From JADFQT01 sp965216025 (lineage in GTDB: Bacteria > Chloroflexota > Dehalococcoidia > Lucifugimonadales > UBA3495): a stretch of 64,000 nt of DNA. Below are positions 28,520-38,082 of the stretch, piece after piece (position 1 is the stretch's first letter; every line of letters begins with the position of its first letter). Below the pieces are notes generated by a model. That model was not told the origin of the DNA. It worked only from the letters and a program-made list of their open reading frames with translations, and searched no databases. The stretch is taken from NCBI GenBank assembly GCA_965216025.1, contig CBDCEX010000016.1, positions 1 to 64,000 on the forward strand. The letters are read 5' to 3'. The translations under genes and the position numbers were made by a program.

Positions 28520-28789
28520 GGTCTTTCGTTTGTCATTGCGAGGGCCACAGCCCCGAAGCAATCTCATTAAGGTAATTAGGATTGCTTCGCGGAGTTCACC
28601 CTGAGCGCAGCCGAAGGGCTGCTCTGTAAATAGCCCGTTCGCCCTTCGAGAGCCTCAGGACGAACGGGATCCCTACCGCTCGTCGTGAGCCCGTCGAACC
28701 ATGAGCCGAGGGGAATCCATTTTCATCTGTGGGTGGCGCTCCGCCGGAGCATGAAAACTCGCAATGACAGTGAGGAGAATCGAAAGACC
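28520..28789. repeat. 270-bp palindromic, MITE-like interspersed repeat (full copy)
   Basis: The outer inverted repeats GGTCTTTCG (28520-28528) and CGAAAGACC (28781-28789) enclose a second pair, TGTCATTGCGAG (28531-28542) and CTCGCAATGACA (28758-28769). Inside are further palindromic modules (GTTCGCCCTTCGAGAG, AGGACGAACGGG, GTGAGCCCGTCGAACCATGA). The inner right half recurs at 40472-40609. There is no coding potential. Confidence 0.8.
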
Positions 28790-28860
28790 CTGGGTCGGGT
28801 TGACGGGGGTTAACGAACAAAACATCCGAATCAATACCTGGGAGAGGTGGTAGGAAAAAC

Positions 28861-30408
28861 ATGAAGTACGACGCGATTGTCATCGGCTCCGGCTCCGCGG
28901 GCTCAATAATTGCTACCCGGCTTACCGAAGACCCGAACCACCACGTCCTGCTGCTGGAGGCGGGACCGGATTATCCGGACTTCGAGCGTCTCCCCGAGGA
29001 GGTGAAGTTCGGCTACGCCACCGAGGCCGACGTGATGACCAGCGATCATAACTGGCAATTCACGGGCAAATCCACCGATACCGGCGGCGAGATGATGGTG
29101 CCCAGAGGTAGGGTCACCGGCGGTTCCAGCGCTATCAACGGACAGGTGTTTCTGAGGGGGGTGCCCGAGGACTACGATAGCTGGGCCTCAATGGGCAACG
29201 AAGAATGGACCTTCGAACAGTGTTTGCCCTTCTTCCGCAAGGTGGAGACGGACACCGATTTCCACGACGACTTTCACGGCACCGACGGTCCCATCATCAT
29301 GCGACGTTTCAAGCGGGAGGAATGGCTGCCCGCCCAAGTAGCCTTCTATAATGCTTGCAAGGACGCGGGTTTCCCCGATTCCCCGGACCACAACGACCCC
29401 GACTCCACCGGCGTCGGTCCCACGCCCTTAAACAACCCCAACGGCATCCGCTGGAGCACAGCCCTGGGCTATCTGGATCCAGCCCGCCACCGCCTCAATC
29501 TTACGCTGCGACCCAACTGCACCGTGCACCGCATCCTCTTCCAGGGAAACCGGGCCACCGGGGTAGAGGTAGAGAGCGGCGAGGAAAGGTTCATCGTAGA
29601 GGCCGACCAGATTATCCTCAGCGCGGGGGCCATCGGCTCGCCGCAAATTTTGATGCTGTCCGGAATTGGTCCTCGGGAGCATCTGCAAAGCCTGGGCATA
29701 CCCCTGGTGGCCGACCTGCCGGGTGTGGGCCAAAACCTGCGGGACCACCCGGCGGTGTGGGTCACCTGGAAGACCAAAGAGGGCTTTGCCCTGGACGGGC
29801 TGGCGCCACGAATGCAGGTGACTCTCCGCTATACCGCGGACGGCTCCCACCTGCGCAACGATATGAAAATCAGCATGCAGTCCTTCGCCACCGGACGCCC
29901 TAACCGGGGCGGCAGCCGCATGGAGCCCCTGGGGATTCGCATTACCGGTGGCATCTATCTGGCAGCCGGCGCCGGCGAGCTCAAGTTGGCTTCCGCCGAC
30001 CCCAACGTCCAGCCCATTCTGGATTACAACTATCTGCAGGACCCCTTCGATCGGGATAGGCTGCGGGAAATGGTGCGCCTTTGCCTGCAGCTGGGCGAGC
30101 ACGAGAGCTTCCAGGACATTATTGAGGAGCGGGTCACCCCTACCGACGCCGACCTGGAATCCAACGAGACCCTCGACGAGTGGATCATGCGGGAGGTAAC
30201 TACTTCCCAGCACATATCCTGCACTTGCAAAATGGGGCCTTCCTCGGACTCCATGGCGGTGGTGGACCAGTACGGGAAGGTGCATGGCCTGGAAGGGCTG
30301 AGGGTGGCCGACGCGTCCATTATGCCCGATTGCATCCGCGCCAACACCAACGTCACCACCATGATGATCGGCGAGCGGGTATCCGAGTTTATTCTTCAGA
30401 AAAAGTAG
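28861..30408 (+). CDS. GMC-family FAD-dependent oxidoreductase
   Basis: This encodes 515 residues and is complete. The N-terminal Rossmann motif is DAIVIGSGSAGSIIATRLTE with LLLEAGPDYPDF. GMC signature 1 is VPRGRVTGGSSAINGQVFLR (about residues 80-100) and signature 2 is GAIGSPQILMLSGIGPREHL (about 257-276). The catalytic pair is His in TSQHISCTCKMG (about residue 448) and Asn in RANTNVTTMMIGERV (about 492). The family oxidises alcohols (choline, glucose, polyethylene glycol, aromatic alcohols); the substrate here is unknown. ATG 28861 follows GAGAGGTGG. It is probably cytosolic because no signal peptide is seen. Confidence 0.92.
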   Translation: MKYDAIVIGSGSAGSIIATRLTEDPNHHVLLLEAGPDYPDFERLPEEVKFGYATEADVMTSDHNWQFTGKSTDTGGEMMVPRGRVTGGSSAINGQVFLRGVPEDYDSWASMGNEEWTFEQCLPFFRKVETDTDFHDDFHGTDGPIIMRRFKREEWLPAQVAFYNACKDAGFPDSPDHNDPDSTGVGPTPLNNPNGIRWSTALGYLDPARHRLNLTLRPNCTVHRILFQGNRATGVEVESGEERFIVEADQIILSAGAIGSPQILMLSGIGPREHLQSLGIPLVADLPGVGQNLRDHPAVWVTWKTKEGFALDGLAPRMQVTLRYTADGSHLRNDMKISMQSFATGRPNRGGSRMEPLGIRITGGIYLAAGAGELKLASADPNVQPILDYNYLQDPFDRDRLREMVRLCLQLGEHESFQDIIEERVTPTDADLESNETLDEWIMREVTTSQHISCTCKMGPSSDSMAVVDQYGKVHGLEGLRVADASIMPDCIRANTNVTTMMIGERVSEFILQKK

Positions 30409-30487
30409 GGACTCCAGAAAAGTAGGGTTTCCGGTAAACGCGCGGGGCCACCTTCCGCCAGAGCTTCTGGCTGAGAGGTTTGGCGGA

Positions 30488-30922
30488 CTACCAGCTTAGG
30501 TTGGGAACTCGTTCCTGAAGAACTTCTCCGTACAAGCTCAATATCTGGTCCACCCGAAGCACCACTGCGGTCCCGGTGCCGTCCGGCTCATTCAGCAGTC
30601 CTTCGGCCACCAACCGGTCCATTACCTGTTGGAACATGGGGCCATTCCGGTAAACGGCGGCGGTGCACCGGAATTTCCATCCGGCGCCTTCGCCAGGGTG
30701 CCGGAACAGGACTATTACCTTGGGGTTCTCTTCCAGTTTCCGGACCTCCGAGTGTGGGCCCCTTTCCCGGTACGCCAGCGACTCTTCATCCAACACCATC
30801 ATGGTGCCTCGGAACCCGGCGTTAGGCACGCCATCCGGTGAGGACGTCGCCATCATACAAGGAGTTTCATTGGCCCGGGCCTGATTGATCAACCGGCGCA
30901 TCTCATCGGTCAGCTTGATCAT
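30488..30922 (-). CDS. Pyridoxamine 5-prime-phosphate oxidase-like flavin/F420 protein
   Basis: This encodes 144 residues and is complete. It has the split-barrel start LTDEMRRLINQARANETPCM and MATSSPDGVPNAGFRG. The cofactor-contacting YRERGPHSEVRKLEENPKVI and VLFRHPGEGAGWKFRCTAAV follow. The family binds FMN or F420 and acts as a small oxidoreductase or as a cofactor-binding protein. It is convergent with the GMC gene. The substrate is unknown. Confidence 0.82.
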   Translation of the reverse strand: MIKLTDEMRRLINQARANETPCMMATSSPDGVPNAGFRGTMMVLDEESLAYRERGPHSEVRKLEENPKVIVLFRHPGEGAGWKFRCTAAVYRNGPMFQQVMDRLVAEGLLNEPDGTGTAVVLRVDQILSLYGEVLQERVPNLSW

Positions 30923-31004
30923 GAAATGGCTCCTGTTACGCTCCTACCAGTATTACTGTTCCTGGACCAAAGTTCTAAACCTTTAAGATCCAAATCCCCT
31001 TCAG

Positions 31005-31025
31005 TCCCCCTTTTAAAAAGGGGGA
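31005..31025. repeat. Palindrome TCCCCCTTTT-AAAAAGGGGGA
   Basis: This is a near-perfect 21-base palindrome in a short intergenic space. It resembles widespread interspersed AATCCCCCTTTTTAAAGGGGGATT repeats and could also act as a weak terminator. Confidence 0.5.
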
Positions 31026-31050
31026 TTTACCCAAAGAAGGGCGACTAACC

Positions 31051-31198
31051 TTAGCGGCTATCCGCGGCGCCCTTCAAGTTGCTGGCAAAAAATTCCAGGG
31101 TGCGGGGCCGGGAGGCCTCGCCGCCTCCTTATGGTACCGCTGTCCGGTATGGTCCATGAAGGCGGGTACTTGCAGCTTTTCCGTAAAGGAAGGCATGG
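31051..31198 (-). pseudogene. C-terminal scrap of an alpha/beta-hydrolase-like gene
   Basis: The minus strand reads FTEKLQVPAFMDHTGQRYHK and, after a frameshift near 31115, EASRPRTLEFFASNLKGAAD then SR-stop. A His followed by YHxEA...RTLEFFxxxLK is the usual end of dienelactone hydrolase / acetyl-esterase type alpha/beta hydrolases. Nothing of the catalytic core remains. The call is tentative because only about 45 residues survive, in two frames. Confidence 0.42.
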
Positions 31199-31519
31199 TC
31201 GATTACGTCCCCAAGTTGTAGCGGGCGTGGTCTGGCCCGTCCTTCCAGATTCTAACAGAAAGAGAATAAAGCGAGCGCCATATTTGAGTGGCTCCTCTAA
31301 TTTCTGACCAAATGAAGAGTAGCAGGACCTTTGTGGCTGCCGGTCGTTCCCTGCCACGTCATGGGCAACCAGGATTAGGCCGAATTAGCCAGCATTTTGA
31401 ACTAGGATGGCAATCCTAATTCCACATGCCCTCGCCCAAGAGAGGCTTGTCGCCCTCTCAATCCGGAAGTATCATCATTCTAGTCAATAGCCGGTTCTCC
31501 AGGGGAAGACAGCTCCACC
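31199..31519. other. Gene-free stretch before regulator C
   Basis: No gene, RNA or clear repeat was seen. The right end holds AGGGGAAGA, a possible ribosome-binding site about 11-19 bases before ATG 31520. Confidence 0.4.
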
Positions 31520-34500
31520 ATGCTTTGCCCAAGCTGCGGCCGCGATAACCCGTCCGACGCCCAGTTCTGCAACAGCTGCGGGGCCAATTCGAATGTCCCG
31601 GTGGCCGAAATGGCGACACCCTCGCCAGAATCGAGCGTCCTGACCTCCGGCTCCTTCGTCGGCCGCCAGCGGGAGATAGCTGAGCTAACGGCCGCGCTGG
31701 AAGACGCCCGGTCCGGCCAAGGGCGAATGGTGATGTTGGTGGGTGAGCCCGGTATCGGCAAGACCCGCACCGCCCAGGAACTGGCTGGTTATGCTGAAAC
31801 GTTGGGAGTTCAGGTCCTGTGGGGCCGCTGCTACGAAGAGCCGGGCACGCCACCCTACTGGCTTTGGGTGCAAGCCATCCGTTCCTATGTACAGAAACAA
31901 GACCGGTCTCAGCTACAGGCTGATATGGGACCGGGCGCTGCCGACATCGCCGAAGTTGTCCCCGAGTTGCGGGAAAAGCTGCCAGACCTGAAATCGGCGC
32001 CTGCCCTGGAGCCGGAGCAAGCCCGCTTCCGCCTCTTCACCTCCATCACCAATTTTTTGAAGAACGCCGCCCAGTCCCAACTCCTGCTGCTGGTCCTAGA
32101 TGACCTGCACTGGGCCGACCGGTCTTCCCTGCTCCTCTTGGAGTTCTTGGTACGGGAGATTCAATCCAGTCCCTTATTGGTATTGGGAACCTACCGGGAT
32201 GTGGAGGTATCCCGGCGCCATCCGCTGGCCGAAACACTGGGGAGTCTGATTCGGGAGCGGCGCTTTCTCAGAGTGCAGCTACCGGGGCTGGCGGAACCAG
32301 AGGTAGAACAGCTAATCCAAAGAGCCGCGGTTGTTCGCCCGCCCCCTGGCTTATCGGCCGATATTCACCAGCGAACCGAGGGCAATCCCCTGTTCGTGAC
32401 CGAAATCATAAGGATGTTGCCTATTGAGGGACTAGAAGAGGACCAAGACTATTTAACCAGTATCCCAGAAGGGGTGAAAGATGCCATCGGCCGGCGACTC
32501 AATCGCCTTTCGGAAGGTTGCAACCAGGTTCTGACCACGGCTTCGGTGGTCGGACGGGAGTTCGATTTCAGGCTGCTGAGCGCGTTGATGGATGACTTTA
32601 CTGAAGCGCAGCTGCTGGGGCTGGTAGATGAAGCCCTGGAAGCCCACGTGATAGAAGAGGTGTCAGCCGGGGAAGAACGTTACCAGTTCAGCCACGCGCT
32701 GATCCAAGAGACTCTATCCGAGGAATCGTCTGCCAGCCGCAAGGTGCGACTGCACGCCCGGATCGCAGAGGCGTTGGGAGAAATATATGGTGTTAACGTT
32801 GAGGCCCACGCCGCCGAGCTGGCCCACCACTGTGCCGAGGCCGAGCCGGTGCTTGGTCCGGACAAACTGGTCCACTACTCCCTGCTGGCCGGAAAGCGAG
32901 CACTGGCCTACTACGCCTGGGAAGAGGCCCGGTCCCACTTTGAGCGGGGGTTGGAAGCAAAGGAAGGCCAGCCGATGGACGCTGGACGGCGGCCCTCCTT
33001 TTCGGGCTAGGCCGCGCCCAGGGGGCCACTGCGGAAAGGGGCCAAAGCGGGGAAGCCGTAACGACCCTGCGTCGGGCTTTCGATTGCTATTTGGAAATAG
33101 GAGACACACCCGGGGCAGTGGCCATCGCCCTGAGCCCAACCCTGGCGCGAATTTATGGGGACTCTCCGGAGGCCGCAAAAATACTTGCTCAAGCCTTTTT
33201 GTTAGTGCCGCCCGACTCTTCGGAAGCAGGTAACCTTCTCACCCCCTACATCGGGGCGTTGGGAATGCTGCAGGGCGATTACTCCCGGGCCATGGAGGCT
33301 TTTGATCAGGGTCTGGTAATTGCCCGGCGGGCGCAGGACTCCACCCTGGAGATGGCCACGACGGCCCGAGCCGCCCAGGTGGACCGCTTTCATCTGCATC
33401 CTTGCCGGGGCCTGAAAAAGAGTCTACGCGCCATTGAGTTGGCCAGTCTGGTGGATGACCCCTACTCAGAGATTCTAGGCCGTTCAGTCGCCACCGGATG
33501 TTCACTTGTTCTTGGCGACCTGGAAGGGGCACGCGGACATGCAGCGGCCATGTTGCCACTGGCGGAGAGGCTGGGACAGCGAGGGGAATCGGCCAGGGCT
33601 TTTTGGTGGAACGCCGAGTTGTCCCGTTTAGAGGGCGATTGGCTAAGGGCGTTTGAGCACAGTGACCACGGCCTTGTGGCGGCTCCCCGGGATTCGCGCC
33701 TCCTGGGCACCCGAGCGGCATTGGAATGCGAGATGGGCGAAAAAGCCCAATGCGAGGCTCATCAAGAGCTACTCCTCCAGATCTGGGGTCTCGGCAGGAC
33801 AACTCCTACCAGTTACATAGTACCCTTCACTGCTTTGACTATAGCCGCAATATCCCGCATAACCGGTGTCTCCGACCGCTCGGAAAATGCAGTGACAGTC
33901 GCCGAGGCGGCGCTATCAATCCAATCCGTTATCCCTCTTAACACCTTGACCGCCAAAGTGGCCTTGGCCTTACTGGCCGTGCAGGTGGGCGACCAGCCTA
34001 GGGCAGAAAACCACTATGCTTATCTTCAGAGGCATCGAGCAACCATGATTGCGTCGGTCATATCTGTCGACCGCCTGCTGGGGCTCCTCTCCCACACCCT
34101 GGGCAACTATGATCGGGCCTCAGAGCACTTTGAGGATGCCCTGGCTTTCTGCGGTAAAGCGGGCTACCGGCCCGAGCTGGCCTGGACCTGCCATGATTAC
34201 GCCGAGGCCCTGGTCCAGCGTAGCGACGCTACCGACCGGGAGAAGGCCAGGCCCCTGCTGGACGAGTCGCTGGCCATTTCCAGTGAGCTGGGCATGCGTC
34301 CTTTGATGGATCGGGTGATTGCCCTGCAGCGGCGGGACGAGTCACAGCCGGAGCGACCTCCAGCTTATCCCGACGGGTTGAGCCAGCGAGAGGTGGAGGT
34401 GCTGCAGCTAATCACCCTGGGCAAGAGCAACCCGGAGATAGCCGAAGAGCTTTTCATCAGCCCCAATACCGTTGCCCACCACGTGCCTAACATCCTCAAC

Positions 34501-34572
34501 AAGACCAACACCTCCAACCGAACCGAGGCCGCCACCTACGCCAGCCGGCACGGCTTGGTCCAGCCTCTATAA
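31520..34572 (+). pseudogene. Zinc-ribbon AAA-ATPase/TPR/LuxR regulator C, one frameshift
   Basis: ATG 31520 opens with a four-Cys zinc ribbon (CPSCGRDNPSDAQFCNSCGA). It is followed by FVGRQREIAEL, Walker A MLVGEPGIGKTRTAQELAGY, Walker B LVLDDLHWADRSSLLLLEFL, RTEGNPLFVTEIIRMLP and TPR repeats. At about 32990 a one-base indel stops the frame (AGRRPSFSG). The next frame supplies AALLFGLGRAQ and runs through TPRs to the LuxR HTH (LSQREVEVLQLITLGKSNPE, NTVAHHVPNILNK) and a TAA at 34572. The full length would be about 1017 residues. It is the least damaged of the three paralogues. It would be an ATP-dependent transcription activator; the ligand is unknown. Confidence 0.86.
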
Positions 34573-34685
34573 ACTACGCAACCAGCCCTCGAAATCCCAT
34601 CCCCTGCCGGTTACCATCAATCCCAATCCCGCCGCCATCCTCCCTGATAAGGCCCACCACCACCACCACCAGGCCCAGTCAGTCG

Positions 34686-34701
34686 CCCAGGTATGCCTGG
34701 G
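34686..34701. terminator. Small hairpin between convergent genes
   Basis: CCCAGG (34686-34691) and CCTGGG (34696-34701) form a 6-bp stem with a 4-base loop, and a further CCCAGG follows nearby. It lies between the end of regulator C and the end of the crotonase gene. There is no T-run, so this is weak. Confidence 0.3.
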
Positions 34702-34847
34702 AATCTTCCCAGGTTAGCCCCAGTTTACGCTCGTGTGTTCTCAACTTGAAAACCCGGAACTCTCCTGATGTGCGGCGCCATCCCCGAGGCTAACATGAGA
34801 TTGTCGGTTCATGCATCACCTCACCCACCCGGCTTAAGCTGGACGCC

Positions 34848-36011
34848 TTACCTGATGGGAATCTTGACGTAGGGCAAATTCTTGGAGGGGTCTATCCTTC
34901 GCCGCTCGATGAAGGCCATCCGGCGCTCCCGGCATTCCTCAGATGTCACGTAGTCAGGCATATATTCCTGGATGGGAGCCACTTCTGGTGCCTGAAAGTG
35001 GTCGTGGCGGTTGAAGGACATTTTCTGCATCTGAAGGATCACCGGGCTGACGTTTTTGATGTCGGTAATCCACCGGTCAACCTCGGCCCAAAGCTGCTCC
35101 GGCTCCACTACCGTGTTGACCAGCCCCATGTCGTGGGCCTGCTGGGCGGTGTACTGGCGGCAAAGCATCCAGATTTCCCGTGCCCGCTTCTGACCAACCC
35201 TGGCCGCCAGCATGGCCACGGTATGGCCGTTGGCCGGGCTGCCCACCCTGGGTCCGGTCTGTCCGAAGCGAGATCGGGTCGTTGCTACGGTAAAGTCGCA
35301 GGTATAGGCCAGGATATTCCCGGAACCGATGGCGTAACCGTCCACCGCCGCAATTACAGGTTGAGGCATCTGCTGAATCACCTGACTATAACGTATCTCG
35401 GCCTCTCCCCGGTAATCGGATGCCTCCAACTCTGGGTCGTAGCTCTGGTCGTTACCAGTGCAAAAACCGTTGGGACCGGCGCCGGAAATCACCACCACCC
35501 GTATGCTGGCATCCCCCGCCGCGTCCAGCAGGCTATCGGCCATCTCATCCATGGTGATGCCGCGCTTGGCGTTGAAGGTTTCCGGCCGGTTTAGCATCAG
35601 CCATGCCACCCCGTCTTCTTTTCTATAGACAACGTCGGAATAAGAATCCGAAGCGATGATTGGACCCAGATAGTTGGAGAATTTTTGCTCCACCATGTCT
35701 AGGGCATCCCGGAAGCCCTGGATCAGCTCAGTCGAGGTCATTTCGGCGCGGGCCACGGCCACTATCGCATCGTCGTTGCGGGTTGCTGGAAATCCTTTGG
35801 TGCCCAACCAACGTGCGAATCCCCGGGTGAAATCGTGCACCGCCGGGCATGACTGGTGGCTGAAGGGCAGTCGCTGCCCCGTTGCCAAATTCTCTACTGT
35901 AATGCTGAATTGCGCCTGGTCCCCCTCTGGGGGAGCGCTTAGGCTCAGGTTAAATCTCACCCCCGCTGGTGGATAACTTGCGCTGGTTTCCATGTTGATA
36001 CTGGATGGCAT
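34848..36011 (-). CDS. Enoyl-CoA hydratase/isomerase (BadI/MenB-like) with an N-terminal extension
   Basis: This encodes 387 residues. The crotonase fold occupies about residues 125-387: VVYRKEDGVAWLMLNRPETF, oxyanion-hole segments VVVISGAGPNGFCTGNDQSY and AAVDGYAIGSGNILAYTCDF, then RFGQTGPRVGSPANGHTVAM and LCRQYTAQQAHDMGLVNTVV. The pattern is closest to naphthoyl-CoA synthase (MenB) and 2-ketocyclohexanecarboxyl-CoA hydrolase (BadI), which are about 260 residues long. The first about 120 residues (FNLSLSAPPEGDQAQFSITV, PFSHQSCPAVHDFTRGFARW) form an unrecognised extra domain. Role: probably CoA-thioester ring cleavage or hydration in aromatic or alicyclic acid degradation (inference). The start ATG 36011 or the ATG six codons later are both possible. 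Confidence 0.82.
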   Translation of the reverse strand: MPSSINMETSASYPPAGVRFNLSLSAPPEGDQAQFSITVENLATGQRLPFSHQSCPAVHDFTRGFARWLGTKGFPATRNDDAIVAVARAEMTSTELIQGFRDALDMVEQKFSNYLGPIIASDSYSDVVYRKEDGVAWLMLNRPETFNAKRGITMDEMADSLLDAAGDASIRVVVISGAGPNGFCTGNDQSYDPELEASDYRGEAEIRYSQVIQQMPQPVIAAVDGYAIGSGNILAYTCDFTVATTRSRFGQTGPRVGSPANGHTVAMLAARVGQKRAREIWMLCRQYTAQQAHDMGLVNTVVEPEQLWAEVDRWITDIKNVSPVILQMQKMSFNRHDHFQAPEVAPIQEYMPDYVTSEECRERRMAFIERRRIDPSKNLPYVKIPIR

Positions 36012-36802
36012 TAAACCCTCCGTGCCATTAGTAGTGTGGGTAAGACCTTAGCCGGGATTCCCCAGATCAAACCACCTTTCCTGGATATAGCTCCCGCGGG
36101 GATACCGCCAAATATAATCCCGCATTCCAAGGGCGTCAAATGCGGCCTGATTCACTCAAAGTCCCCGCTTTCATTGGGCAACCACTGTACTGCCAAGCGT
36201 AAAAGCCCCAAACCGCTTGTCTACGCCCAAGTCTCGCCCTTGGGAAGCCCCTTTTGCCCTGTGCGAAGCTTTCGACATGATGGGCTTTACCTACCAGGCA
36301 GGAGAATGAAAAGGCCCTGGTCGCTGTATACGGTCGCTTGACATTATGGGAAAATAGTAAGCCGGATTGGGAGGCTTGTCCACCGGGGCCGCCACGAACC
36401 GGACCGGTGTACCGGTAAAACAGAGTATCGATTAAGACCGAGCTAAGGATCGATAGTCCTTCCGCCCCGGCTCGTCCCCAACCCCAAGCAACCTCTCATC
36501 CGCATAAGCCGCCTGGGCTAACCGCCGGGTGTCGGGGCTGAAAAGGAGAGGGTAAGGGACGCTTTGCCACTGTTTGGATACCAGCGCAGCCCCATGGGAT
36601 TGGGAGACACCACGGGCCCGACTGGGACAAAACGGATCAATAAAAGAGGGGATTTCCCCCCGTCCTTCACCCGGCGACAGTTCCCGGGAGGCCAAGAAAT
36701 TATGGCCGGCGCCATATTACACTCCGCAGAATGGATAAGCTCCCGCTCCCCTTTAGAGTCGCGGATGCGTTTCCGTCGTTTTAAGTCAGCCGGAATTCTT
36801 TA
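36012..36802. other. Gene-free stretch with an ISAs1 remnant
   Basis: No convincing gene was found in 790 bases. The only recognisable piece is the ISAs1 end at 36263-36319. Open frames here are short and not protein-like. The DNA just before 36803 has no strong ribosome-binding site. Confidence 0.45.
36263..36319 (+). mobile_element. ISAs1 right-end remnant
   Basis: These 57 bases match the last codons of the ISAs1 transposase (GCGAAGCTTTCGACATGATG, then the TACCAGGCAGGAGAATGAAA end) and its terminal GGCCCTG. The rest of the element is absent. The same end is seen complete at 17772-17828 and 19160-19216. Confidence 0.85.
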
Positions 36803-38032
36803 TTGAAACTAACAGCAACGATACATCGAGCCGCCTATCCTCTCGTTGTCCTACAGCAGCGTAATTTCGGTTTCGTCTGGTCCTCGATGACGGTGGCCGC
36901 CATGGGGTCCCAGATGGAGGGGGTGGTGTTGGGATGGTATGTCCTTACGTTGACCGATTCCCCTTTCCTAGTGGGGCTGGTGGCAGCGGCTCGGATGGGT
37001 CTGAACTTTCTGGCTATCTTTGCCGGGGCCGTGGCCGACCGGGTAAGCCGCCAGCGGCTTCTGGCGGTCGTCGAACTAATCATGACCTGCCTAGCAGTGT
37101 TGATGCTGGTACTGATATTAAGCGGGCGGCTGGAGGTGTGGCATATTTTTGCCATGACCCTAGCCGGCGGCCTGGTCCGAATGTTCCAGATGCCCGCCGC
37201 TCAGTCGCTGGTTGCCGACACCTTGACATCGGACCGCATCAGCAACGGAGTCGCCCTGACCACGATGGGCAGAAACTTGGCGACGATAGTGGGCCCCCTG
37301 GCGGGCGGATTCCTGTTCGATAAATATGGGCCCCAAGGTGCTTATTCTGCCATAGCGATTCTTTACTGCCTAAGTGGTGTAGCTGCTCTATTGATTACCA
37401 CCGCCAGCAGTGCTGCTACAAGAAAAGAGGAATCAGTCATAACCTCAGTGGTGCAAGGTCTGAAATATGTCAAAAGCGAGCAGGTTCTATGGGCTACTCT
37501 GCTATTGGCCGTGATTATTAACCTAACCGGATGGCCGTTACATACCAATTTGATGCCCGTCTTTGCGCGAGATGTTCTGGGCACTGGGGCGTCTGGACTG
37601 GGTGCCCTGATGTCGGCCTTTGGAATCGGGGCCATTGTTGGCTCGGTTAGTTTGGCGCTGGTCCAAAACCTAAATCATCCCGGTAAATTCCTGATAGGCT
37701 CCATAGTCGCTTGGCACGTCACCATGTCGCTCTTCGCTGCTTCCGCTATTTTTCCATTATCCTTGGGGATTCTGTTGTTTACCGGCATGGCATTTTCGTT
37801 AACTCAAGTACTCATGACGACGGTGTTTTTGCGGACGGCGCTTCCAGAATTTAGGGGGAGGGTCATGGGTCTGAGGGTGCAGGCGATCTTCGCTTACGCC
37901 TTGGGGAGTCCCAACTCCGGATTTATGGCGGGAGCCTGGGGAGCCCCCGTGGCCGCCTATATCAACGCAGTTTCAGGAATAGGTCTGGTAACTATCCTGG
38001 CCTTTTTCACTCCAAAACTTCGTCGTGCGTGA
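36803..38032 (+). CDS. MFS transporter (MFS_3 / enterobactin-exporter type)
   Basis: This encodes 409 residues and is complete, with about twelve hydrophobic helices. The first helix pair includes LQQRNFGFVWSSMTVAAMGS. The cytoplasmic loop motif is AVADRVSRQRLLAVVE, and the sixth-helix region is GRNLATIVGPLAGGFLFDKY. This subgroup exports siderophores, macrolides or other hydrophobic compounds; the substrate is unknown. TTG 36803 is the likely start; no ATG lies close by. It is convergent with the ABC-F gene. Confidence 0.88.
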   Translation: MKLTATIHRAAYPLVVLQQRNFGFVWSSMTVAAMGSQMEGVVLGWYVLTLTDSPFLVGLVAAARMGLNFLAIFAGAVADRVSRQRLLAVVELIMTCLAVLMLVLILSGRLEVWHIFAMTLAGGLVRMFQMPAAQSLVADTLTSDRISNGVALTTMGRNLATIVGPLAGGFLFDKYGPQGAYSAIAILYCLSGVAALLITTASSAATRKEESVITSVVQGLKYVKSEQVLWATLLLAVIINLTGWPLHTNLMPVFARDVLGTGASGLGALMSAFGIGAIVGSVSLALVQNLNHPGKFLIGSIVAWHVTMSLFAASAIFPLSLGILLFTGMAFSLTQVLMTTVFLRTALPEFRGRVMGLRVQAIFAYALGSPNSGFMAGAWGAPVAAYINAVSGIGLVTILAFFTPKLRRA

Positions 38033-38082
38033 ATGAAAGTAAGCCCGGACCCGCAACTCCATCGGCCTGGGGGCGCCCAGTA

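Noticed and set aside
28520..28789. CRISPR array
   Set aside because: There are no regularly spaced identical repeats with unique spacers and no cas genes; the structure is a nested palindrome.
34660..34680. CACCACCACCACC run as a functional repeat
   Set aside because: It is short, imperfect and non-coding, and no second copy was seen; probably a simple-sequence patch.
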